The translations under genes were made by a program, and so were the position numbers. Of a DNA stretch of 64,000 bases, positions 54,490 through 64,000 are shown one piece after another (position 1 is the stretch's first letter; the number at the start of each line of letters is the position of its first letter). Origin of the DNA: Brevibacillus daliensis (lineage in GTDB: Bacteria; Bacillota; Bacilli; Brevibacillales; Brevibacillaceae); contig NZ_JAJISB010000006.1 of NCBI RefSeq assembly GCF_021245735.1, forward strand, positions 222,638-286,637. The letters are read 5' to 3'. The notes below the pieces were generated by a model. It had not been told where the DNA came from, searched no databases, and saw only the letters and a list, made by a program, of their open reading frames with translations.

Positions 54490-55203
54490 TCACAAGACCT
54501 CAAGTAATACACTATTCTTATATTCTTCCCAATCCCGCCCAATTTTTAATTGATCACCTTCTACTATGATGTCTATTTGTCCATGATGTGTACCTTCCTT
54601 CCTTTCATTTCCATCGTAAGGAACTAGCTCCACTGTTATTTGATAATCAACCCAGAACAAGTTCTTTTTAGGGTCATCTTGTTTAATTCGATCTATGGTA
54701 ATGTCCTTAACTTTAATCTGATAGGAGGAATTTGCAGCTTGTGTGGCAATAAACGAATCCCGATTTCTCTGAAATAAAGACCAGCTTTTTTCTGTCAGAA
54801 ATGGTTTCACATTATTATGAATTTTTTCAATATAAGCCATAAGCTTCTCGTTTGTATCAATTGTTGTTTGTTCGATTTCATACTGTGCTTTTTTGTAGGC
54901 GAGGAGATGCTTTTTTACCTGAGTTGTTGTGAAGGGGTTCATTGATTCATTAAATTGTGATGCCCATGCCAACAAAATAACGATTATGGCAATGAATATG
55001 TAATTGATTGGTTTTGATTTTTCTTCACGAAATACATACATCCCTATTATTAAATAAAAGAGTAGAAGGGCGCCCATCACGATAATGAGGAGAAACTGGG
55101 CAGATTTTTGTTCGGTTAGAGCTAGTACCACGGTAAGCAAGAGGAAGAGGGAAAAGATCACGTATTTCCAGCTAACGTATCTGTTGCCTTGTAAAAAATT
55201 CAT
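54490..55203 (-). CDS. Unrecognised membrane protein
   Basis: 237 aa from the ATG reading from 55203 (AAGGAAGGA upstream). Three hydrophobic helices lie in the first 85 residues (about 12-30, 34-56, 67-84); the remaining 150 residues are hydrophilic with an alpha/beta pattern resembling an NTF2-like or conjugation-TcpC-type domain (VDYQITVELVPYDG ... IIVEGDQLKIGRDWEEY). That comparison is only an impression. Single gene, convergent with the YheO-type regulator and divergent from miaB. Confidence 0.65.
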   Translation of the reverse strand: MNFLQGNRYVSWKYVIFSLFLLLTVVLALTEQKSAQFLLIIVMGALLLFYLIIGMYVFREEKSKPINYIFIAIIVILLAWASQFNESMNPFTTTQVKKHLLAYKKAQYEIEQTTIDTNEKLMAYIEKIHNNVKPFLTEKSWSLFQRNRDSFIATQAANSSYQIKVKDITIDRIKQDDPKKNLFWVDYQITVELVPYDGNERKEGTHHGQIDIIVEGDQLKIGRDWEEYKNSVLLEVL

Positions 55204-55385
55204 AAAATCCTTCCTTTCTGCCAATGAGTATTACATGTATAGTGCGGAAATAAAAGGAAATCACTTCTATTATACTACTTCTATAAAGCTGAAGCACATT
55301 ATTTTCTTTTAAAAGAAGAGAATGATTGTGCTATAATGATGTGATGTAAATAGAGTTATTAGTTTGGTAACGGGGTGAATGAATC

Positions 55386-56900
55386 ATGACAGCGAAGCAA
55401 GAAGCGACACCGGACTTAAAATCCGTGAAGTCCGCAGATAAGAAAGAAAAAGATTACGGGAAGTATTTTCAAGCACCAAGTTTAAAAGATGCGAAAAAAC
55501 GTGGGAAAGAAGAAATCTCCGTTCATTATGATTTTGCCATTCCTGAAGAGATGAAGGAAATCGGAAAGGGTCACCATTACCTGATCCGAACATTCGGTTG
55601 TCAAATGAACGAACACGATACGGAAACAATGGCTGGGATTCTTGAAGCTATGGGTTATACGGCTACAGAAGATGAGCTGGAAGCAAGTGTCGTTTTATTT
55701 AATACCTGTGCGATCCGCGAAGGTGCGGAAGACAAGGTATTTGGTGAGCTTGGTCATATGAAGCGGATCAAACGTAACAATCCGAACCTTATTCTTGGGT
55801 TGTGTGGCTGTATGTCACAAGAGGAAAAGGTCGTTAGCCGCGTACTAAAAACCTATGATCAGGTTGATATGATCTTTGGTACCCATAACATTCACAGACT
55901 TCCTGTATTACTTCGTGATGCAATGTTTAGCAAGGAGATCGTCGTGGAAGTATGGTCCAAAGAGGGCGACATCATTGAAAATATGCCAAAAACCAGAACA
56001 GGCGATACGAAAGCCTGGGTTAACATCATGTATGGTTGCGACAAATTCTGTACGTATTGTATCGTTCCTTACACACGAGGAAAAGAACGCAGTCGTTTAC
56101 CTGAGGATGTAATAGCGGAAGTGCGTGAATTGGCTCGTCAAGGCTTTAAAGAAGTAATGCTACTTGGCCAAAACGTAAACGCTTATGGAAAAGATATCGA
56201 GGGTCGCAAATATGGCCTGGGTGATTTAATGGATGAGCTTAGAAAGATTGATATTCCGCGCATTCGTTTTACAACAAGCCACCCACGCGATTTTGATGAT
56301 CATTTAATAGAAGTGCTGGCGAAGAGAGGTAATCTGGTTGAGCAGATTCATCTGCCTGTTCAATCCGGTAGCTCAGAAGTCCTAAAGAAAATGGCACGCA
56401 AATATACACGGGAGCATTACATGGAATTGGTGCGTAAAATTAAAGCAGCAATACCAGATGTGTCCCTTACAACGGATATCATTGTCGGTTTCCCTGGTGA
56501 AACAGAAGAACAATTCTTGGAAACCCTATCTCTGTTTAAAGAAGTAGAGTATGATTCCGCTTATACATTTATGTATTCCCCTCGTGAAGGAACTCCGGCA
56601 GCAGTGATGGCTGACAGTGTACCAGAGGAAGTGAAGAAATCTCGTTTACACCGTTTGATGGAAGTACAGAACGAAATTTCCTTGAAAAAACATCAGGAAA
56701 TGCTAGGTCAAACGTATGAACTTCTAGTTGAAAGCGAAAGTCGCAAAAATTCAGAAGTGTTAATAGGTCGCACCCGAACTGGTAAACTTGTACATGTAAA
56801 AGCAGATAATTCTTTAATTGGAAAGCTTGTCCATGTTACAATTACAGATGCAAAAACGTTTACTCTCTACGGAGAACTAGTGACTAAAGTTGAGGTGTAA
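55386..56900 (+). CDS. miaB: tRNA-2-methylthio-N6-dimethylallyladenosine synthase MiaB
   Basis: Radical-SAM methylthiotransferase acting on i6A37 of tRNA. UPF0004 cysteines in [25 protein letters not shown]; radical-SAM motif [17 protein letters not shown]-terminal TRAM. A 65-residue N-terminal extension before the first domain is normal in bacilli. 504 aa. Leads into ricA 5 nt later. Confidence 0.95.
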   Translation: MTAKQEATPDLKSVKSADKKEKDYGKYFQAPSLKDAKKRGKEEISVHYDFAIPEEMKEIGKGHHYLIRTFGCQMNEHDTETMAGILEAMGYTATEDELEASVVLFNTCAIREGAEDKVFGELGHMKRIKRNNPNLILGLCGCMSQEEKVVSRVLKTYDQVDMIFGTHNIHRLPVLLRDAMFSKEIVVEVWSKEGDIIENMPKTRTGDTKAWVNIMYGCDKFCTYCIVPYTRGKERSRLPEDVIAEVRELARQGFKEVMLLGQNVNAYGKDIEGRKYGLGDLMDELRKIDIPRIRFTTSHPRDFDDHLIEVLAKRGNLVEQIHLPVQSGSSEVLKKMARKYTREHYMELVRKIKAAIPDVSLTTDIIVGFPGETEEQFLETLSLFKEVEYDSAYTFMYSPREGTPAAVMADSVPEEVKKSRLHRLMEVQNEISLKKHQEMLGQTYELLVESESRKNSEVLIGRTRTGKLVHVKADNSLIGKLVHVTITDAKTFTLYGELVTKVEV

Positions 56901-56905
56901 TAGAG

Positions 56906-57358
56906 ATGGGAGAAACACCGGTATATACAGATAATGAAATCTTAGAAAAAGCTCGTGAAGTTGCTAAAATGATTTCCCTAACTAAGGAAGTTGATTTTTA
57001 TAAACGGGCAGAAGCGCAGATAAAAATGAATGATAATGTTCAGAATCTGATTGCAAGCCTAAAGGCAAAGCAGAAGCAGTTGGTTATGTTTGAAAGCATG
57101 AACAAGACTGATCTGGTGGTGAAGGTTCAGAAAGAATTTGATGAACTACAAGATCAGCTTGATTCCATTCCAATCGTTTCTGAATTTAAGCAATCCCAAT
57201 CTGATGTAAACGATTTGTTGCAGTTAGTTACAAACGTAATCACCACTACCGTCTCCGAACGTATTATTTTAGATACAGGTGGAACCCCACTTTCTGGGGA
57301 GACAGGAAGCCCTAAAGTAGCTTCAGCGCATAATGATGAAACAGGCTGTGGGTGCTAA
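56906..57358 (+). CDS. ricA: RicA (YmcA), RNase Y accessory factor
   Basis: Helical YlbF/YmcA-family protein, 150 aa. In B. subtilis RicA forms the Fe-S-containing Y-complex with RicF and RicT and steers RNase Y processing. DETGCGC at the C-terminus gives two of the cluster cysteines. Located between miaB and cotE as in other bacilli; its partner enzyme gene rny is at 9721. Confidence 0.9.
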   Translation: MGETPVYTDNEILEKAREVAKMISLTKEVDFYKRAEAQIKMNDNVQNLIASLKAKQKQLVMFESMNKTDLVVKVQKEFDELQDQLDSIPIVSEFKQSQSDVNDLLQLVTNVITTTVSERIILDTGGTPLSGETGSPKVASAHNDETGCGC

Positions 57359-57407
57359 CCAAGTAGCCTAACCAATAATTCTTGAAATAGCGGATCTTCA
57401 ATCTTGC

Positions 57408-57436
57408 ACCCTAGACAAATGACCTGCATACAAATG
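57408..57436 (+). promoter_or_regulatory. Possible sporulation promoter of cotE
   Basis: CATACAAAT (57428-57436) resembles a sigma-E or sigma-K -10; ACC lies 17 nt upstream. cotE of B. subtilis has both kinds of promoter. Weak match. Confidence 0.35.
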
Positions 57437-57467
57437 TACAGAAACGTTGTATGGAGGAGGTTACAAA

Positions 57468-58031
57468 ATGTCTGGTACAGATAAAGATCTGCAATGCCGA
57501 GAACTGATAGCCAAAGCTGTATGCGGTAGAGGACATAGATTCTCGCAAGCGACACATACAATCGTACCTGCTCATACGCCATCGACCATTCTGGGATGCT
57601 GGATTATTAATAATAATTTTTCAGCAGAAAAAGTAGGAGAGTCGATCGTTGTCAGCGGTAAGTATGATGTCAATCTGTGGTATTCCTATGAAGGTAATAC
57701 CCAGACAGAGGTTAGCAAAGAAACGGTCCGTTATTCTGTAGATGTTCCCCTGTCATATTTTGATAGCAACTGCAGAGGAGATTTAGAGATTCTTTGCCAG
57801 TGCATCGAGCAGCCTAAGTGCTGCAGAGCAGAAATCGAAGGAAGTTCTGTTCGTGTTAGAGTGGAGCAGGAGTATAGCGTAGAGGTTGTTGGCGAAACCA
57901 AAGTCTGCGTCGTTGTTTGCAATAGCTGCGACGATGATTATGACAAAGATGATTTCTCCGATGATTTTAGCGACTCCTCAGATGAATTCGAGCACTTTGA
58001 TTCATCTAGCCTGCTAAATGATCTGGATTAA
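57468..58031 (+). CDS. cotE: Outer spore coat morphogenetic protein CotE
   Basis: Needed for outer coat assembly. RELIAKAVCGRGHRFSQATHTIVPAHTPSTILGCWIINN is strongly conserved; the C-terminus is very acidic with Ser (DDDYDKDDFSDDFSDSSDEFEHFDSS), as in CotE. 187 aa. RBS GGAGGAGG. Terminator follows at 58054. Confidence 0.95.
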   Translation: MSGTDKDLQCRELIAKAVCGRGHRFSQATHTIVPAHTPSTILGCWIINNNFSAEKVGESIVVSGKYDVNLWYSYEGNTQTEVSKETVRYSVDVPLSYFDSNCRGDLEILCQCIEQPKCCRAEIEGSSVRVRVEQEYSVEVVGETKVCVVVCNSCDDDYDKDDFSDDFSDSSDEFEHFDSSSLLNDLD

Positions 58032-58053
58032 TCAGCTAGATGTGTTAGAAGAT

Positions 58054-58086
58054 GCCATCGGGTAGAAAGTTCCGATGGCTTTTTTC
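58054..58086 (+). terminator. Terminator after cotE
   Basis: GCCATCGG (58054-58061) and CCGATGGC (58072-58079), T6 tail. Confidence 0.87.
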
Positions 58087-58163
58087 TGTTTGTGCGCAGG
58101 TAGCGTGCACCTCTTTCACTCTTTTTACATAGCGTGTAACAAGCGGGCAAAGGAGGTAGGCTT

Positions 58164-59480
58164 ATGTCTATCGTCATGGTGAGTGAAGGGGCAGGGGAAA
58201 AGAGTAATACCTGGTATCATGAAGAGGCAAAAAAGCTTCTTTCACAAAAAAATAAGATGTATGCAATCCTGCGTTTACACGGCATTCCAGTTCATAATGA
58301 GGAGCAAACGGCTTCTTTTTCTAAGTATGAAATATGCCTGTTTCAGCATCACGTATTACGTATTAATAAAACCAAAGACAAGACTATCTGGATACATCAA
58401 TCCGCTCGCACAATGGAGTCGACTACCAGAGACGAAGTAAGCAATACCATTGATGAATCAGAACGAAAAAAGATGGTTTCCTATGCGATTCGCGCCTTAT
58501 ATTCATTGGGATTAGAGTATGGAACGATTTATATAGGCGTCCACTCTAAAAATCGGATGTATGTCATGGATTGCCTGGCAGATTTGCCCGAGGATGATCA
58601 ATTGCATGCAAGTTTAGATTCAGCCAGAGTGAAATTGGAACAACAGATAATGTTAGATAAAATTGCTGCTCCAACTGTTATGTTGGGGGCTGACCCTGAA
58701 TTTGCTCTGCAAGATGAAGAGGGTAACATGGCGATTGCTTCTCATTATCTGATGAAAGTAGGCAGAGTCGGATATGACGGAGCAAGACTACGAAACGATC
58801 CACTCTCCAATCAGCATCCATTAGTGGAGGTACGACCAGATCCATCTATTTACCCGGAGGAAGTGTTTCTTAATATATATAAAGCTCTTCGTTTAGCCCA
58901 ACGAAAAATGAGTCATTTGAAGTGGTTAGCAGGCGGGATGCCTTTTGATGGATATCCCATCGGGGGTCATGTGCATTTTAGCGGCACTCCCTTACATTTT
59001 GGTCTATTGCATAAGCTGGATACTTACTTATGTCTACCATTAGCATTGCTAGAAGACGAGAGATGTATAAAAAGACGCCCACGTTATGGGTTTTTGGGAG
59101 ATTTTCGTGAGCAGGATTACGGTGGCTTTGAGTATCGGACTCTGCCTAGCTGGCTGATCTCTCCACGAATCGCTAAGGGAGTTCTTTCCCTGGCAAAAAT
59201 TATTGCAGAAAGCCAATACCTGTTGAAAAAGGAAGCAACGAGAGATATTACTGTACAGCTTGCTTTTTATCGGGGAGAAAAAGAGAAGCTACGCATGATT
59301 GTGCGTGAGCTGTATCAGGAAATTATAAAATTACCGATGTATAAAAAGTATCGTCAGTTCATTACACCATTTTTTCACAGCGTGTTCACAGAAGGTGAAT
59401 GGCAGGCCAATTCGGATATAAAAGAGATGTGGAAGCTTCCACCATCTTCACCTCAACAGGATGGAGGAAGCGTGTTATAA
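58164..59480 (+). CDS. PhiEco32-type amidoligase-like protein
   Basis: 438 aa. The C-terminal two thirds fit the phage-type COOH-NH2 ligase family 2: MLGADPEFALQDEEG, VEVRPDPS, GGHVHFSGTPLHF and FEYRTLPSWL hold the expected ATP/Mg-binding acids and histidines. The N-terminal 160 residues are unassigned. Such enzymes join a carboxylate to an amine, like gamma-glutamyl ligases. It has its own AAAGGAGG site, sits between cotE and mutS, and might modify coat proteins; that role is inference from position. Confidence 0.75.
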   Translation: MSIVMVSEGAGEKSNTWYHEEAKKLLSQKNKMYAILRLHGIPVHNEEQTASFSKYEICLFQHHVLRINKTKDKTIWIHQSARTMESTTRDEVSNTIDESERKKMVSYAIRALYSLGLEYGTIYIGVHSKNRMYVMDCLADLPEDDQLHASLDSARVKLEQQIMLDKIAAPTVMLGADPEFALQDEEGNMAIASHYLMKVGRVGYDGARLRNDPLSNQHPLVEVRPDPSIYPEEVFLNIYKALRLAQRKMSHLKWLAGGMPFDGYPIGGHVHFSGTPLHFGLLHKLDTYLCLPLALLEDERCIKRRPRYGFLGDFREQDYGGFEYRTLPSWLISPRIAKGVLSLAKIIAESQYLLKKEATRDITVQLAFYRGEKEKLRMIVRELYQEIIKLPMYKKYRQFITPFFHSVFTEGEWQANSDIKEMWKLPPSSPQQDGGSVL

Positions 59481-59516
59481 TGGAAAATATGATTACGGGA
59501 TTTAGGAGTAGAATAA

Positions 59517-62192
59517 ATGGCAAATTACACCCCCATGATACAACAATATTTAGAGATTAAGCGTCAATATACCGATGCTTTTTTGTTTTTTCGTCTTGGA
59601 GATTTTTATGAGCTTTTCTTTGAAGATGCTGTGCTGGCATCCAGAGAATTGGAAATAACCTTAACGGGTAGAGAAGGCGGAGGAGAGGAACGAATCCCTA
59701 TGTGTGGGGTTCCCCATCATTCTGCTGAAAACTATATCTCTCAATTGTTACAAAAAGGCTTTAAAGTAGCGATTTGTGAACAAGTGGAAGATCCTAAAGT
59801 GGCAAAGGGAGTTGTCAAGCGAGAAGTAACTCGGATGATTACACCTGGAACCATGATTGAAGGAAAATGGTTACATGATAAAGAGAACAATTATTTAGTA
59901 GCGATTACTGCAGTTGCAGGCAAAGCAGCCATTGCTGCATGTGATTTAAGCACAGGTGAAATGTATGTAACTGCACTCTCTACTATGTATCGTGCAATGG
60001 AAGAGGCGATGCAATATCGTCCAAGTGAGTTATTGCTTTGTGACATTGCCACCGATGAGTTGAAGGGAAAAGGGCTCCCTCCCCATATGCCAGTAACCAG
60101 TCTTGCTCACAATGAAGTAAATCATTTGGCTGTAGATGAACAATATCAGGAGCAAGCTGGCTCATTAGAGGAGGCATCTCGATTAGCAATCAATGCCTTG
60201 CTCCAATATGTTGGGCAGACTCAGAAGAGAGCGCTCTCCCATATGCGCACGTTGAATTGCTATGTGGCTGATGAGTTTTTACAGATGGACCCATTCTCCC
60301 GACGCAATCTGGAATTAACGGAAACCATTCGTGATAAATCGAAAAAAGGTTCATTGCTTTGGTTACTGGACAAAACGGAAACAGCAATGGGTGGACGCCT
60401 GTTGCGACGATGGATTGAACGACCATTAATGAACAGACAGGAAATCGAGCGACGTTATGATGCGGTGCAGGCTCTCCAAGCGGATATGCTCCTACGTTCG
60501 GATGTGCGTGTGGCATTGGATCATGTGTATGATTTGGAGCGATTGGCTGGTCGTATTTCATACGGGAATGCGAATGCAAGAGATCTGGTACAATTACGTC
60601 ATTCTTTAGAAGCGATCCCTAAGCTTAGAAAAATGCTACTTGCCACAGAGGAAGCAGCGCTAATAGAAGTGGCGGAAGAAATGGATGATTGTCAGGAGGT
60701 CGCTCAGTTTCTGACAGAAACCCTCGTAGAAGAGCCACCGCTCTCCGTTAGAGAAGGTGGTTTGATAAAAGAGGGCTATGATGAATATCTGGACAAGCTA
60801 CGACTGGCAAGCAGAGAAGGAAAAATCTGGATTGCTCAATTGGAACAGGCTGAACGGCAGATAACAGGAATACGTTCGTTAAAAGTAGGCTTTAATAAGG
60901 TTTTTGGGTACTATATCGAAGTTTCCAAAGCGAACCTGGCTCATCTTCCCGAGGGAAGGTATGAGCGGAAACAGACGCTGACTAATGCAGAACGATATGT
61001 AACGCCAGAATTGAAGGAAAAAGAGGCACTTATCCTTGAAGCGGAAGAAAAGCTGGTTGAGCTGGAGTATCAGTTGTTTACCAACATTCGTCTGGAAGTA
61101 GCCAATCATATTCCACGGATTCAGGAATTAGCAGAGCGAGTAGCTCGAATTGATGCACTGCAATCCTTTGCGACTGTAGGAGAAGAGCGTAGATTCGTAC
61201 GTCCTACGATTACAGATGAAGGTGACATGCGCATTCTTGATGGTCGCCATGCTGTGGTTGAAGCTGTACTAGACCAGGAAAAATACGTAGCGAACGATAT
61301 TTATATGAATCAGGAAGAACGCAATATCTTGCTGATTACAGGACCCAATATGGCGGGGAAAAGTACTTACATGCGCCAGATGGCTTTAATTGCCGTTATT
61401 GCACAAATCGGTTGCTTTGTACCAGCTAGAGAGGCTCATATCAGTCTGATTGATCAAATTTTTACCCGCATCGGTGCTGCCGATGATTTAGTTGGGGGAT
61501 TCAGTACCTTCATGGTGGAGATGTTAGAAACCCGCAACGCACTGGTAAAAGCGACTCCGCGCAGTCTGATTCTATTAGATGAAATTGGTCGGGGAACCTC
61601 AACCTATGATGGAATGGCGTTAGCCCAGGCTGTTATTGAATATATACAAGAGCATATTGGTGCAAAAACTTTGTTTTCAACCCATTATCATGAGCTGACT
61701 GATCTGGATAAGAAACTCAAGGGCGTCATTAATGTACACGCTCGTTGTGAAGAACGAGATGGTAAGCTCCTTTTCCTTCACAAGATCGAAGAAGGGAAAG
61801 CGGATAAAAGCTATGGTATTCATGTAGCTGAATTGGCTGAAATGCCAATTGAAGTGATAAGCCGTGCGCGTGAGATTTTGTCAGGGTTGGAGGGCAAGGA
61901 ACGTGAGCCACAGCCTGAACAGCTTTCTCTTGAAATCTTGTGGGGACAGGAAGAAGGTAGTCCTGTATTACAAAAAGATCGGAAAGATGCCGCACCAGTT
62001 CGTGAAGAAAACGCAAGCAAAGAGGTAGAACCAGTTCATGAAGAAACCCGAATAGTTGAGTCTATTCAAGTGCATTCAGACGAAATGGATGTCATCTTAG
62101 AACTGAAAGATCTGGATTTAAATCAAATGACGCCTCTACAAGCGTTGATTCAGCTCTCTGAATGGAACTCTCGCTTGCGTAAGAAAAAGTAA
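59517..62192 (+). CDS. mutS: DNA mismatch repair protein MutS
   Basis: Mismatch-recognition ATPase. Phe-X-Glu mismatch motif in GDFYELFF near residue 33; Walker A GPNMAGKST near 611; DEIGRGTSTYDG Walker B near 688; C-terminal helix-turn-helix. The segment about 790-850 is Glu-rich and variable, including a putative beta-clamp-binding stretch (EQLSLEI). 891 aa. RBS TTAGGAG; mutL follows 45 nt later. Confidence 0.97.
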   Translation: MANYTPMIQQYLEIKRQYTDAFLFFRLGDFYELFFEDAVLASRELEITLTGREGGGEERIPMCGVPHHSAENYISQLLQKGFKVAICEQVEDPKVAKGVVKREVTRMITPGTMIEGKWLHDKENNYLVAITAVAGKAAIAACDLSTGEMYVTALSTMYRAMEEAMQYRPSELLLCDIATDELKGKGLPPHMPVTSLAHNEVNHLAVDEQYQEQAGSLEEASRLAINALLQYVGQTQKRALSHMRTLNCYVADEFLQMDPFSRRNLELTETIRDKSKKGSLLWLLDKTETAMGGRLLRRWIERPLMNRQEIERRYDAVQALQADMLLRSDVRVALDHVYDLERLAGRISYGNANARDLVQLRHSLEAIPKLRKMLLATEEAALIEVAEEMDDCQEVAQFLTETLVEEPPLSVREGGLIKEGYDEYLDKLRLASREGKIWIAQLEQAERQITGIRSLKVGFNKVFGYYIEVSKANLAHLPEGRYERKQTLTNAERYVTPELKEKEALILEAEEKLVELEYQLFTNIRLEVANHIPRIQELAERVARIDALQSFATVGEERRFVRPTITDEGDMRILDGRHAVVEAVLDQEKYVANDIYMNQEERNILLITGPNMAGKSTYMRQMALIAVIAQIGCFVPAREAHISLIDQIFTRIGAADDLVGGFSTFMVEMLETRNALVKATPRSLILLDEIGRGTSTYDGMALAQAVIEYIQEHIGAKTLFSTHYHELTDLDKKLKGVINVHARCEERDGKLLFLHKIEEGKADKSYGIHVAELAEMPIEVISRAREILSGLEGKEREPQPEQLSLEILWGQEEGSPVLQKDRKDAAPVREENASKEVEPVHEETRIVESIQVHSDEMDVILELKDLDLNQMTPLQALIQLSEWNSRLRKKK

Positions 62193-62237
62193 CGAAGCCA
62201 CTGAAAAGAAATAGTACGCACAAAAGGAGGAGTAACC

Positions 62238-64000
62238 ATGGGATATATTCAGATACTTGATCACCACCTAAGCAACATGATTGCTGCCGGGGAAGTAGTT
62301 GAGCGGCCTGCCTCCGTTGTGAAGGAATTAGTGGAAAATGCGATTGATGCTGAAGCTAAAAAGATTGAAGTTCATATTGAAGATGGCGGACTAGCAACCA
62401 TTCGTATCGTGGACGATGGGATCGGAATGGACAGAGAGGACTCGGTTCAAGCATTTGAACGACATGCCACCAGCAAGATCAAAAAAGCAAGAGACTTGTT
62501 CCATATCAGGTCTCTTGGTTTTCGAGGAGAAGCTTTGCCTTCGATTGCTTCTGTCTCCCGATTAGAACTATTGAGTTCACAGGATAGTGGTCAAGTTGGT
62601 ACGAGGGTCTTCATGGATGGTGGTCAGGTCAAAAGTACTGAGGATCATGCAAGGGTAAAAGGAACAGAAATCATCGTACGCGACCTTTTTTTCAATACGC
62701 CAGCACGCTTGAAGTACATGCGTTCCATTTCTACGGAAGTGGGCCATATCTCCGATTATGTGAACAGACTGGCACTTACCTATCCGAACATTTCCTTCAC
62801 CCTTTCCCATAACGGGAAAACTTTGTTATCAACATCGGGTGATGGAAAGCTGCTGCACGTTATGGCAGCGATTTACGGTGTACAAGTAGCCAAAATGCTG
62901 TTGCCATTTGAGGGAGAGAATTTAGATTTTCGTTGGCATGGACTTTTGTCAAAAACGGAGATTACCAGGGCAAATCGTTCCTATATTACTACACTGGTAA
63001 ATGGTCGATATGTGCGTAATTATGCGCTCTCTCAGGCTGTTATGCGTGGATATCATACTCTACTACCAATAGGCCGATTTCCTATAGCAGTTTTACATCT
63101 AGAGATGGACCCGATTTTAGTAGATGTGAACGTGCATCCAGCCAAGCTAGAGGTTAGATTTAGTAAAGAAAAAGAACTGGCCGGAACGATTGAAAACGCT
63201 GTGAAACAGACTCTTCAACAAGGGTTAGGCATTTTTCAACCGATGAAGGTTGCGTCTTCAAAACCGAAAATACTGATGCAAAAACCTTATCAGCCCCAAT
63301 TTGACTTGGGAGGACGTTCGGAGAGAACTTTATTTTCTAGTGATAGCGAGGGCGATGTTGGACTTACAGCATTTGATAAACCAGGTCTATCACACACGCC
63401 ATCTACCTCTGTTATTCGTGAAACGATAGAAAACATAGATGAAAAGAGCCCAGAATTGATAAAAGAAGGGCAAACATATGAGTCAACACAAACGATGACG
63501 CAATGGAAGCCTTCAACAGATAATGAGCGTGTTTTTTTTGCTAGGGAAACACCTGGTGAAAAAGAAGGTAGAGTACTGAGTGATGATAGAGAAGATGAAT
63601 TTGGAACAAATAAAATGACTGAGGAACTAGATTCCAATGTTCAGTCATCTGATGTTTTGTCTGAGGTTTCCAGTTCAAATTGGGATGATACGGAGATAAA
63701 CGTTGGCGCAGTTGAGGGTCAGCAAGACAACAAGGAACTGCCACATCAAGTAATCGATTCGACACTACATGATGAAAGTCAACCGGAGCTAACTGAAGAC
63801 CAACAGCAAGGTGTACCGATGTTTTATCCAATCGGTCAGGTTCATGGAACATACATTATTGCTCAGAATGATACTGGTATGTATTTGATAGATCAACACG
63901 CAGCGCAGGAACGGATTTTTTACGAATACTTCATGCGTAAACTAGAAGAAGCCGATATATCTAGCCAAATGCTGCTTTTCCCTCATACCGTGGAGTGTAC
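62238..64000 (+). CDS. mutL: DNA mismatch repair protein MutL (3' end beyond window)
   Basis: 587 complete codons are visible; no stop is reached. GHKL ATPase: IAAGEVVERPASVVKELVENAIDA, DDGIGM, RGEALPSIASVS, and the NVHPAKLEVRF segment. A long variable linker (about residues 340-525) precedes the C-terminal domain, where DQHAAQERI is the endonuclease motif found in MutL proteins of bacteria lacking MutH. Start ATG 62238 after AGGAGGAG. Confidence 0.95.
   Translation, partial: MGYIQILDHHLSNMIAAGEVVERPASVVKELVENAIDAEAKKIEVHIEDGGLATIRIVDDGIGMDREDSVQAFERHATSKIKKARDLFHIRSLGFRGEALPSIASVSRLELLSSQDSGQVGTRVFMDGGQVKSTEDHARVKGTEIIVRDLFFNTPARLKYMRSISTEVGHISDYVNRLALTYPNISFTLSHNGKTLLSTSGDGKLLHVMAAIYGVQVAKMLLPFEGENLDFRWHGLLSKTEITRANRSYITTLVNGRYVRNYALSQAVMRGYHTLLPIGRFPIAVLHLEMDPILVDVNVHPAKLEVRFSKEKELAGTIENAVKQTLQQGLGIFQPMKVASSKPKILMQKPYQPQFDLGGRSERTLFSSDSEGDVGLTAFDKPGLSHTPSTSVIRETIENIDEKSPELIKEGQTYESTQTMTQWKPSTDNERVFFARETPGEKEGRVLSDDREDEFGTNKMTEELDSNVQSSDVLSEVSSSNWDDTEINVGAVEGQQDNKELPHQVIDSTLHDESQPELTEDQQQGVPMFYPIGQVHGTYIIAQNDTGMYLIDQHAAQERIFYEYFMRKLEEADISSQMLLFPHTVEC

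Overview
The window looks like chromosomal DNA of an endospore-forming low-GC Firmicute of the Paenibacillaceae, most probably Brevibacillus (a laterosporus-like member). Evidence: the ymfK-rodZ-rimO-pgsA-cinA-recA-recX-rny-ymdB-spoVS order, sporulation genes (spoVS, cotE, a YheC/YheD protein), an SLH-domain surface protein, A/T-rich coding, and strong AGGAGG ribosome sites with frequent TTG/GTG starts. The genus is an inference; no rRNA or tRNA gene is present to settle it.

Layout. 1-15837: conserved core on the + strand: ymfK (cut by the window edge), rodZ, rimO, pgsA, cinA, a DEAD-box helicase, recA with a LexA box, recX, rny, ymdB, spoVS with an excellent sigma-H promoter, and korAB. 55386-64000: the core resumes with miaB, ricA, cotE, a phage-type amidoligase homologue, mutS and mutL (cut by the right edge). 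In related bacilli korB lies next to miaB, so 15838-55385 reads as about 39.5 kb of lineage-specific DNA set into a conserved neighbourhood.

The accessory block holds separate modules: a YkvI-like transporter, a metallo-hydrolase (yhfI), mnmM and a YheC/YheD ATP-grasp gene whose ribosome site lies in a hairpin; a 1059-residue tandem-repeat protein; cbpB (c-di-AMP sensor), lipL (lipoyl relay) and an SLH protein on the minus strand; an aas-lplT-like phospholipid repair pair; a LevR-type activator with a -24/-12 promoter and a chitobiose-type PTS operon (IIB, IIC, ChbG, IIA, GH4); a second sigma-54 activator divergent from an M20 amidohydrolase and YfcC-type transporter with its own -24/-12 promoter; a TetR-controlled ykkCD pair; an FAD oxidoreductase; a CitS/CitT-type two-component system followed by a tctCBA tricarboxylate transporter with a cre box; an AraC/GyrI regulator; a PLP gamma-lyase with a YheO-type regulator; and an unrecognised membrane protein.

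Non-coding DNA is unusually structured. A roughly 110-nt element occurs three times (1849, 11306, 49026), always in the sense of the flanking genes, with a compensatory base-pair change and a terminator-like 3' end. A second 85-nt element occurs twice (1645, 7307). A 206-bp unit with 23-bp perfect inverted ends sits at 2076-2281. Sigma-54, sigma-H, LexA, CcpA and TetR-type sites can all be read directly from the sequence.
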